Assembly: GCA_003506735.1 (NCBI GenBank)
Contig: DNYS01000024.1
Span: 6,093 to 11,978, forward strand
Source: Nitrospinota bacterium
Lineage (GTDB): Bacteria > UBA8248
DNA length: 5,886 nt
Reading direction: 5' to 3'
Shown here: one piece after another, positions 1-5,357 of the stretch
Layout of the letters: the number at the start of each line of letters is the position of its first letter
Position numbering within the stretch: the stretch's first letter is position 1
The notes under the pieces: model-generated
Told to the model about the DNA's origin: nothing
Seen by the model: the letters and a program-made list of their open reading frames with translations, nothing else
Databases searched by the model: none
Made by a program: the position numbers and the translations under genes

Positions 1-171
1 ATCGAGGTGCTCGAAGGAGCGGAATACATCGATGATGCGGCCGGAGGTGATCTTCAGGCCGCCGCGCCGAAGGACGCGGCAGAAGCCGATGATCTCTCCC
101 TCGATTCTATGGCCTGGAGCTCGTATCTTCCGGCGGGGAAGCGAACCGGCAACGATGGGTCGAAGGCTCAT
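1..171 (-). CDS. CoxE-like VWA-domain protein, N-terminal fragment (runs off window)
   Basis: The frame reads leftward from an ATG at 171 and stays open for 57 codons to the window edge, so only the N-terminus is visible. Around residues 27-57 it has a phenylalanine-containing stretch, a short basic LRRGGLKITSGR segment, then IIDVFRSFEHLD. This matches the start of CoxE-type von Willebrand factor A proteins, which typically begin with a 'FxRxLRxxGLxVxxxRxxDaLxAL' pattern. The gene starts 18 bp after the stop of the AAA+ ATPase gene, with an AGGA five bases before the ATG. In carboxydotrophs, CoxE works with the ATPase CoxD in maturing the Mo/Cu centre of CO dehydrogenase; other clusters of this superfamily carry the same ATPase/VWA pair. 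The MIDAS metal site of the VWA domain would lie outside the window. The family call rests on a short stretch plus the neighbour. Confidence 0.72.
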   Translation of the reverse strand, partial: MSLRPIVAGSLPRRKIRAPGHRIEGEIIGFCRVLRRGGLKITSGRIIDVFRSFEHLD

Positions 172-189
172 GATGGTCCTGGGGGCCGG

Positions 190-1149
190 CTAGACCTCCA
201 CCTCGGGGGAAAGCAGCGCCGTGGCGACCATGGTTTCGATGCCGTCTTCTTCAATTCGCTTGATATCGTCCTGGTACTTCAGGATGCAGCCGAGGGTTTC
301 CCGGACCGCGGTCGGATTTAGTTCGTCCTTTTGCAAGGCGATGAGCGCTTGGGCCCAATCGAGCGTCTCGGCGACCCCGGGCCGCTTGTAGAAATCCATC
401 GTCCGGGCCTGGGCCATGAAGCGGCAGATCTGTTCGGCGAGTTTGATGGGTACCTCCGGAACCTTGGTGGTCACGATCTCGACCTCTTTTTCAAAAGAGG
501 GATAATCCACCCAAAGGTAAAGACAGCGGCGCTTCAAGGCGTCGTGAATCTCGCGAGTCCGGTTGCTTGTAAGGACCACGACGGGGTTCCGGGCGGCCTT
601 GATGGTGCCCATCTCGGGGATGGTGATCTGGAAATCGGAGAGAATTTCGAGCAAAAACGCCTCGAACTCTTCGTCGGAACGGTCGATTTCATCGATGAGA
701 AGAACCGCCGGCTTCTCCTTCGAGCGAAGGAGGGCGAGGAGAAGGGGCCTTTCGATCAGATACTCTTCGCTAAAAATGTCCCGCTCGACCTTCTTGGCGT
801 TGCCCTGGTTCGTGTTCGTCTCTTCCATCTTGATGTGAAGAAGCTGTTTGGCGTAGTTCCACTCGTACAGGGCCGAGTTGGAGTCCAAACCCTCGTAGCA
901 CTGAAGCCGAATCAATTCGGTGTCGAGCAGTTTCGCCAGCACCTTGGCCAGTTCGGTCTTCCCGACCCCGGCCTCTCCCTCAAGAAAGAGAGGCTTCTCG
1001 AGCCTGAGCGCAAGAAATAAAGTCGTCGCGAGGGTCATATCGGCGATGTAATCGTTGTCTCGAATGCTTTTCTGTACCGCTTCTGCCGAGGAAAGATCGG
1101 GTCCCGAGGACTTGCGGCGATTTCCGCCGCCTGATTGCGATGGTGTCAC
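190..1149 (-). CDS. MoxR/CoxD-type AAA+ ATPase
   Basis: A 319-residue cytoplasmic AAA+ ATPase of the MoxR group. Visible motifs are Walker A GEAGVGKT (residues 58-65), Walker B VLLIDEID (149-156), sensor 1 SN (195-196), a candidate arginine finger in ALKRRC (204-209), and a sensor-2-like segment KRPGVAETLDWAQAL (255-269). The length is usual for the family. Such ATPases act as chaperones with VWA-domain partners to insert or activate metal cofactors; CoxD of carboxydotrophs is needed for sulfuration of the CO dehydrogenase active site. Its place between the small subunit gene and a VWA gene fits that role. The start is GTG, with AGGAAGG in the 12-bp gap after the preceding stop, so it is probably co-transcribed and translationally coupled. 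The N-terminal 20 residues are polar and variable. The exact substrate enzyme (CO dehydrogenase or another molybdenum hydroxylase) cannot be told from this gene. Confidence 0.93.
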   Translation of the reverse strand: MTPSQSGGGNRRKSSGPDLSSAEAVQKSIRDNDYIADMTLATTLFLALRLEKPLFLEGEAGVGKTELAKVLAKLLDTELIRLQCYEGLDSNSALYEWNYAKQLLHIKMEETNTNQGNAKKVERDIFSEEYLIERPLLLALLRSKEKPAVLLIDEIDRSDEEFEAFLLEILSDFQITIPEMGTIKAARNPVVVLTSNRTREIHDALKRRCLYLWVDYPSFEKEVEIVTTKVPEVPIKLAEQICRFMAQARTMDFYKRPGVAETLDWAQALIALQKDELNPTAVRETLGCILKYQDDIKRIEEDGIETMVATALLSPEVEV

Positions 1150-1161
1150 GATTTCCTTCCT

Positions 1162-1836
1162 TTACATGGAAGCCATTTCGGATGCAGCGGCTTCGATGGC
1201 GTCGATTATTTTAACATATCCCGTGCAGCGGCAAAGGTTCCCGGCAATCCCGACTTTGATTTCCTCCCGGGATGGGGACGGATTGTCATCCAGTAACGCC
1301 TTGGCCGCCACGATCATGCCCGGCGTGCAGAATCCGCACTGAATGCCGCCGTGCTCGATGAATTTTTTTTGAATGGGGTGAAGATTTTCAACGGTTCCAA
1401 TTCCCTTGACGGTGGTTATCTCTCTGCCGTCTACCTGAACGCCCAGCGCAACGCAGGCATTGATGGCCACCCCGTCGAGCAGGATGGTGCAGGCGCCGCA
1501 GTCTCCCGCCTCACATCCGTTTTTCACCTCCGTGAAGCCGAGATCCCTCAGCAGGTAGAGCAGGGATGTATGCGCCGGAGTCTCGGTTTCAACCCGAGCC
1601 CCGTTGACCGAAAAAGCGATCGAGTATTTGCGGGGAGGCGTGTAGAGGGCGGGTGTCTTCCTTTTGGCCTTGGCCGCGGATTTCTTCTTAGCGGTTTTTT
1701 TCGCGGCGGTTTTTTTGGAGACCTTTTTCTTGGCCGGGCTTTTTTTCGCGGCGCTCTTGCGCACGGTCTTTTTCTTGGACGCTGCCTTTTTCTTCGCCTT
1801 GGCTTTTGTTCTGGTCGCGGCTGCCATTCTCAGCAT
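1162..1836 (-). CDS. coxS: [2Fe-2S] small subunit of CO/xanthine dehydrogenase-family enzyme (CoxS type), with Lys/Ala-rich N-terminal tail
   Basis: Electron-transfer subunit with two [2Fe-2S] clusters. With the ATG at 1836 (224 residues), the plant-ferredoxin-type cluster cysteines are C108, C113, C116 and C128 (C-x4-C-x2-C-x11-C, in CEAGDCGAC). The C-terminal helical domain has C167, C170, C202 and C204 (CGFC, then CRC after 31 residues). It passes electrons from the molybdenum centre to the FAD of the CoxM subunit. The catalytic fold begins near residue 70; this family is usually about 150-170 residues long. Residues 9-60 are an added tail with 24 lysines and 13 alanines in 52 residues. 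The frame is open further upstream to 1932, but that would overlap coxM. The ATG at 1836 has GGGAG three bases before it and leaves a 32-bp gap. A second ATG at 1827 is possible and would still include the tail. The 12-bp gap to the ATPase gene indicates an operon. Confidence 0.92.
   Translation of the reverse strand: MLRMAAATRTKAKAKKKAASKKKTVRKSAAKKSPAKKKVSKKTAAKKTAKKKSAAKAKRKTPALYTPPRKYSIAFSVNGARVETETPAHTSLLYLLRDLGFTEVKNGCEAGDCGACTILLDGVAINACVALGVQVDGREITTVKGIGTVENLHPIQKKFIEHGGIQCGFCTPGMIVAAKALLDDNPSPSREEIKVGIAGNLCRCTGYVKIIDAIEAAASEMASM
1657..1812 (-). repeat. Low-complexity Lys/Ala coding tract (histone H1-like tail) in coxS
   Basis: This tract encodes 52 residues of the CoxS-type protein made of irregular KKTA/AKKK/AKKS units: 24 Lys, 3 Arg, 13 Ala, with Ser, Thr, Pro and Val filling the rest and no acidic residue. 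On the coding strand it contains three A7 runs (plus-strand T7 at 1695-1701, 1710-1716 and 1740-1746). The composition resembles eukaryotic histone H1 C-terminal tails and bacterial H1-like proteins such as HctA or AlgP, not a Tat or Sec signal peptide: there is no RR motif followed by a hydrophobic core. Its function is unknown. Confidence 0.85.
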
Positions 1837-1868
1837 GGTCTCCCTGAGTAGGGTGAAATTGCCTGATT

Positions 1869-2735
1869 TTAAGTTGGGTCGATTGAAATGCCGGCGGCCT
1901 GACAAATTAGGCGGCGCGGAAGCACTTCGCACATGAGTTTGCGGTATTCGGCCGAAGCACGGATATCGTCAATCGGGGTGGCCACGGCGGCGCACGCCTC
2001 GGCAACGATTTGGGCGAGGTCGAGCGTAATTTCCTTTCCGGCGAGCAGTTTTTCAGCCTCATAGCACCGGATGGGCGTTGGGTTCACGGAGCCAAGGGAG
2101 ATGCCAGCTTCCTGGCAGATCTTCCCTTTCATCTTGAGGATGACCGCGACGCCGACGACGGTGATTGCCATGGCGTTCCGGCGCGCCAGCTTGTAGTAGC
2201 CGTGAAGATGATTTTTCCCGGGCGAGGGGAAGGTGATCTCGGTGATGATTTCGCCGGACTTGATCGCGATCTGGCGATAACCGGTGAGAAACTTATCGAG
2301 AGCGACCGTCCGCCTTCCCTTTAGGCTGGTCAGTTTCACGGCGGCCTTGAGCGCCAGAAGGGGCGGAACGATATCGGCGGCGGGTCCGCCGTCGATGATA
2401 TTCCCTGCCATCGTTGCGCGGTTGCGGATGATGGGTCCGGCGAACTTGGCGGCCATGTCCCGTAGGATGGGAGCCTCCCGGGCGATCAATTTGCTTTCGA
2501 TCAGATCCGTCACCGTCGCCAGGGCGCCGAGCTTGATCGTTCCCTTTGCCGCCGAAATCCCCCCCAGCGTCTTGATCCGCATGAGATCGATTACGATCTT
2601 GGTTTCGCCGCTGTGGTCGTGGCGAAGGTCGGGCATGAAATTCGTCCCGCCGGCAATGAATTTATATTTCTTTCCCTTGGCCGCTTTCAGGGCGGCCGGT
2701 ACCGTGGTTGGAACTACAAATTCGAATCCCCGCAA
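1869..2735 (-). CDS. coxM: FAD-binding medium subunit of CO/xanthine dehydrogenase-family enzyme (CoxM type)
   Basis: A 288-residue FAD-binding subunit that accepts electrons from the [2Fe-2S] subunit and passes them to an acceptor such as quinone or NAD. The FAD-contacting motifs of the family are visible: AGGTNFMPDLR (residues 28-38, equivalent to AGGTDL) and IRNRATMAGNI followed by GGPAADIVPPLLAL (103-129). The CO dehydrogenase flavoprotein C-terminal domain follows, with LARRNAMAIT (183-192) and the DDIRASAEYR signature (256-265). The length is normal. The start is TTG at 2735: a TGA lies in frame two codons upstream, and AGGGG sits six bases before the TTG. It is the first gene of the leftward cluster, 32 bp ahead of coxS. 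Without the large subunit (which would show, for example, the AYRCSG loop of true CO dehydrogenase) the substrate remains undetermined. Confidence 0.93.
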   Translation of the reverse strand: MRGFEFVVPTTVPAALKAAKGKKYKFIAGGTNFMPDLRHDHSGETKIVIDLMRIKTLGGISAAKGTIKLGALATVTDLIESKLIAREAPILRDMAAKFAGPIIRNRATMAGNIIDGGPAADIVPPLLALKAAVKLTSLKGRRTVALDKFLTGYRQIAIKSGEIITEITFPSPGKNHLHGYYKLARRNAMAITVVGVAVILKMKGKICQEAGISLGSVNPTPIRCYEAEKLLAGKEITLDLAQIVAEACAAVATPIDDIRASAEYRKLMCEVLPRRLICQAAGISIDPT

Positions 2736-2761
2736 TGCTCACCCCTGCCTTTCGTGTCTGC

Positions 2762-2778
2762 GCCCATCCAGGATGGGC
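2762..2778. promoter_or_regulatory. Perfect inverted repeat in the coxM leader (possible operator or mRNA hairpin)
   Basis: GCCCATCC-A-GGATGGGC is a perfect 8-bp dyad around a single base; as RNA it would fold as a 6-bp stem with a 5-nt loop. It lies about 26 bp upstream of the coxM TTG start and about 15 bp upstream of its ribosome binding site. Neither strand has a T-run after it, so it is not a normal intrinsic terminator. An operator for a dimeric regulator or a leader hairpin is the plausible reading, but no regulator is identified here. Confidence 0.45.
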
Positions 2779-2957
2779 TCTCAAACGGAGGAAAAAGGCT
2801 CAATCACTTTCCCGGTGGATGGGGCAAACAGCCTATTCCCCGGTCGAAAACCCCAGGAAAATCAATGTTGGGAGACTGTTTCGATGAACTCCACCCCTCC
2901 AGAATTTGCGCAGCCAACGTATCAGTTCCCCCTATCCGCCGTCAAGTGATTGCGCCC

Positions 2958-2986
2958 TTGCGGGCGATAGGGGAGCATCATAAAAT
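2958..2986 (+). promoter_or_regulatory. Candidate sigma70-type promoter for the mtaB operon
   Basis: TTGCGG (2958-2963) and TAAAAT (2981-2986) are separated by 17 bases. The -10 matches the consensus at five of six positions; the -35 matches only TTG. Transcription would start near 2993, about 50 nt before the preferred mtaB start. This is a by-eye assignment with modest support. Confidence 0.25.
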
Positions 2987-3004
2987 CATCTGAATTCTCA
3001 GTGA

Positions 3005-3019
3005 CATGGCCGTGCCATG
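3005..3019. promoter_or_regulatory. Inverted repeat CATGGC-CGT-GCCATG at the mtaB 5' end
   Basis: A perfect 6-bp dyad with a 3-base centre. It spans the upstream candidate ATG of mtaB (3006) and would fold that codon into a hairpin, leaving the downstream AGGGGA/TTG start (3030-3044) free. It could equally be an operator lying just after the predicted transcription start. No partner protein is visible. Confidence 0.35.
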
Positions 3020-3041
3020 CACGCTCTCCAGGGGAATTTCT

Positions 3042-4457
3042 TTGTACGAGACGAATAGTTTCAAAGTTCCCAATCAGCGAATTGCCATCTTCAGTTTGGG
3101 TTGCAAACTCAACCAGGCCGAGGGGGAGGCGATGCGCCATCTCTGCGCCCAGAGCGGATACGACCTGGTTCCCTTCGGCGGGGAAGCGGATGTCTACGTC
3201 ATCAATACCTGTACGGTGACCTCCGAGGCGGACCGCGAGGGCAGGCGGCTGGCCCGTCAAGCGAGGCGCCGGGCTCCAGTTGGCGCGCAGGTCATCGTCG
3301 CCGGCTGCTCTGCCCAGGCCAACTCGGAGAGGATGCGCATCCCCGAAGTGGACCTTCTGCTCGGAAACGCCGAAAAGATGTGCCTGCCGGAGCACTTGGG
3401 TAAACCCGCCCGCAGAGGGGAGTGCCCGCCCGGCGGGGACGGCCCGCTCCCCGAAATCCGGGTCGCATCCATCCAGGAGCGGAGCCAGATGGATGTATTT
3501 CCCTTGCCTTATTTCGAAGGACGCACGCGGGCCTACCTCAAGGTTCAGGACGGGTGCAATTTTTCGTGCACATTTTGCGCCACCACCCTCGCCCGCGGAC
3601 CGAGCCGGTCGCTCGATGCGGGGGAATGCCTCGAACACGCCCAGCGCTTGACCGAAGGCGGCCACAAAGAAATCGTTCTCACGGGCATCCATCTGGGGGC
3701 CTATGGACGTGATCTGAAACCTCGCCGGACGCTCAGCCAGCTTCTGGAGCGGATGCTCGGCATGGGTGAGTTGGGGCGGGTGCGGCTCTCCTCGGTGGAG
3801 CCGGGGGAAGTGACCCGCGAACTCGTGCGCGTCACCCGCTGGGGGGCGTTCGGGAAGAAGGAGGACGGACCCTATTTGTGCCGGCATTTTCACATCCCGG
3901 TGCAAAGCGGGGACGATTGCATCCTCCGGGCGATGGGGCGGAATTATACGGCGGATCGGTGCGCCAGACGGTTTTCCGAGCTGGCGAGCGCCCTTCCCGG
4001 AGTTTGCCTCGGCGCGGATTTCATCGTTGGCTTCCCCGGCGAAAGCGAGCGGGCGTTCGAGAGGAGCCTGGAATGGGTCCGCGAAGCGCCGATCGCGTAT
4101 TTGCACGTGTTTCCCTATTCGCCGCGGGAGAACACGCTGGCGGCCTCCCTTGAGGGCCGGTTGCACGGCACCGAGGTGAAGCGCCGCGTGCGCGCTCTCC
4201 AAGAGCTTGGAAGGCGAAAATGGGCGGCGTTCGCGGCCTCTCAGGCCGGAGCCGAGGCGGAAGTATTGTTTGAAGGCCGCCGGGATGACGGCCTCCTGAG
4301 CGGCCTGACGGATAACTATGTGCGGGTTATGGCGGTCGGGCCGGACGAGTGGATCGGGGAGTTGGTTCCAATGCGGCTTGAGCCGGGCGCGGGTTCGGGT
4401 GGGCGGGCGCCCATCGAGGCCCGAGGAGAGGTTCTTTCGGGGGTTGCGGCGAGATGA
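3042..4457 (+). CDS. mtaB: tRNA (N6-threonylcarbamoyladenosine-C2) methylthiotransferase MtaB
   Basis: A radical-SAM enzyme that converts t6A37 to ms2t6A37 in tRNAs reading ANN codons. Numbering from the TTG at 3042 (471 residues), the N-terminal UPF0004 domain supplies the auxiliary [4Fe-4S] cysteines C21 (SLGCKLNQ), C57 (INTCTVT) and C89 (AGCSAQ). The radical-SAM CxxxCxxC motif CNFSCTFC has C172, C176 and C179. Family blocks LTGIHLGAYGRDL, RLSSVEPGE, HIPVQSGDD and DFIVGFPGE follow. A TRAM RNA-binding domain occupies about residues 400-465 (VLFEGR..., GLTDNYVRV). The KLNQ and HIPVQSG variants fit MtaB better than MiaB or RimO. Start choice: TTG 3042 has AGGGGA six bases upstream, whereas the in-frame ATG at 3006 (483 residues) has no ribosome binding site and sits inside an inverted repeat. 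Either is possible. It is the first gene of an operon: its TGA stop overlaps the next ATG. Confidence 0.94.
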   Translation: MYETNSFKVPNQRIAIFSLGCKLNQAEGEAMRHLCAQSGYDLVPFGGEADVYVINTCTVTSEADREGRRLARQARRRAPVGAQVIVAGCSAQANSERMRIPEVDLLLGNAEKMCLPEHLGKPARRGECPPGGDGPLPEIRVASIQERSQMDVFPLPYFEGRTRAYLKVQDGCNFSCTFCATTLARGPSRSLDAGECLEHAQRLTEGGHKEIVLTGIHLGAYGRDLKPRRTLSQLLERMLGMGELGRVRLSSVEPGEVTRELVRVTRWGAFGKKEDGPYLCRHFHIPVQSGDDCILRAMGRNYTADRCARRFSELASALPGVCLGADFIVGFPGESERAFERSLEWVREAPIAYLHVFPYSPRENTLAASLEGRLHGTEVKRRVRALQELGRRKWAAFAASQAGAEAEVLFEGRRDDGLLSGLTDNYVRVMAVGPDEWIGELVPMRLEPGAGSGGRAPIEARGEVLSGVAAR

Positions 4458-5347
4458 GCGAGGAGCAAACGCGGCACGATCCCTACGATGAGGGCACGCC
4501 TGAACTCGACGAGCAGGAAAGATCCCGCCGAGTCATTACGCTTTTGTCCGATTTCGGGACCGACGACAACTCGGTGGCCGTGATGAAGGGCGTCATTTTC
4601 GGGGTAAATTCGGAAGTCCACATCGTGGACATTTCCCATTCCATCGAACCCTACAACATCGAGGTCGGGGCTGAAATCCTCATGGCGGCCTACCACTATT
4701 TTCCCAGGGGGACGATCCACATGGCGGTAGTGGACCCCGGCGTCGGCGGGGTCCGCCGCGGCATTCTCGTGGCCACCGAGAATTATTTCTTCGTCGGACC
4801 CGATAACGGAATATTTTCCTACGTATATGAAGATCCCGGTTTTAGGTGGGTGCGGGATCTCCGGGCCGTGGATTTTTTCCTGGAAAAAGTCAGCTCCACC
4901 TTCCACGGGCGCGACATATTCGCTCCGGTGGCGGGATATCTTTCGGCGGGCGAGGACCCCGAGGATTTCGGCCCGCCCATTGATGACCCTGTGAAGCTGC
5001 GAATTTCCCAAAGCCATGTCCGGCCAGGAGGCGGTATCGACGGAGAGGTGATATATGTCGATCACTTCGGCAACCTGATCACGAACATCGATACGGGCGT
5101 CTTCTGGGACGGCGAGAGCCTCGCGGGCGAGGAGGAGGAAACGCTTATCCCCCTTATCGAGGTTGCCGGCGCCACCATCCGTAGGCTGAACGAGTGTTAT
5201 CAAGAAACCGAAACGGGCCGGTTCGGGGCGCATTTCAATAGCTGGTCCCGCCTGGAAATTTTCCTGCCCGAGGGAAGGGCGTCGGATGAACTCAATGCGG
5301 GCAGGGGAACGCCCATCAAAGTGAGGTTCGAGCGCGATAAATTATAG
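4454..5347 (+). CDS. SAM hydrolase / SAM hydroxide adenosyltransferase (DUF62)
   Basis: A 297-residue protein of the SAM hydroxide adenosyltransferase (DUF62) family, relatives of fluorinase and chlorinase that split S-adenosylmethionine into adenosine and methionine using water. Visible blocks are LLSDFGTDDNSVAVMKG (residues 30-46), DISHSIEPYNIEVGAEIL (59-76), VVDPGVGGVRRG (92-103), FVGPDNGIFSYV (113-124), TFHGRDIFAPVA (149-160) and VDHFGNLITNI (202-212). The Asp-Arg-His triad that defines the hydrolase branch is met by D94, R101 and H151; the Asp-to-Arg spacing of seven matches the archaeal prototype. The first 25 or so residues are an acidic extension before the usual start of the fold. 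The ATG overlaps the mtaB stop (ATGA), implying translational coupling. It ends in TAG, which overlaps the ribosome binding site of the next gene. Its biological role is poorly understood in general; hydrolysis rather than halogenation is inferred from the triad. Confidence 0.93.
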   Translation: MSEEQTRHDPYDEGTPELDEQERSRRVITLLSDFGTDDNSVAVMKGVIFGVNSEVHIVDISHSIEPYNIEVGAEILMAAYHYFPRGTIHMAVVDPGVGGVRRGILVATENYFFVGPDNGIFSYVYEDPGFRWVRDLRAVDFFLEKVSSTFHGRDIFAPVAGYLSAGEDPEDFGPPIDDPVKLRISQSHVRPGGGIDGEVIYVDHFGNLITNIDTGVFWDGESLAGEEEETLIPLIEVAGATIRRLNECYQETETGRFGAHFNSWSRLEIFLPEGRASDELNAGRGTPIKVRFERDKL

Positions 5348-5357
5348 GAGAATCCTC

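Larger units (their letters stand above)
2736..3041. other. Divergent intergenic region between the coxM and mtaB starts
   Basis: About 300 bp with no convincing gene; the open frames crossing it lack family similarity. It must carry the promoters of both clusters. On the minus strand, TTGACG (2940-2945) and TACGTT (2916-2921) are separated by 18 bases and could drive coxM with a leader of roughly 170 nt; the -10 is poor. On the plus strand a TAAAAT lies at 2981-2986. Two perfect inverted repeats (2762-2778 and 3005-3019) are listed separately. A weaker CGCCC-TTGC-GGGCG dyad lies at 2953-2966. I did not recognise a known riboswitch, including the molybdenum cofactor RNA, in either direction. 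Confidence 0.6.

Noticed and set aside
331..1020. 229-codon plus-strand open frame
   Set aside because: It is antisense to the AAA+ ATPase gene, whose Walker A and B motifs are clear; there is no independent support.
1812..1932. Longer CoxS start at 1932
   Set aside because: It would overlap the coxM 3' end by 64 bases and adds residues unlike the family. The ATG at 1836 has a ribosome binding site and follows coxM with a 32-bp gap.
2762..2778. Intrinsic transcription terminator
   Set aside because: The stem is adequate but no T-run follows on either strand, and it lies in a gene leader, not after a gene.
2736..2910. Molybdenum cofactor riboswitch in the coxM leader
   Set aside because: A short CCTCCGTTTG stretch and the following hairpin loosely recall that RNA, but I could not pair the remaining conserved helices. 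A covariance search (Infernal with Rfam MOCO_RNA_motif) would decide.
2922..4202. 426-codon open frame on the minus strand
   Set aside because: It lies antisense to mtaB, whose radical-SAM and TRAM motifs are unmistakable. The antisense product is Pro/Gly/Arg-rich with no recognisable domain: a shadow of a GC-rich gene.
4316..5233. 305-codon open frame on the minus strand
   Set aside because: It is antisense to the end of mtaB and most of the SAM hydrolase gene, with no family motif. The plus-strand genes explain the region fully.
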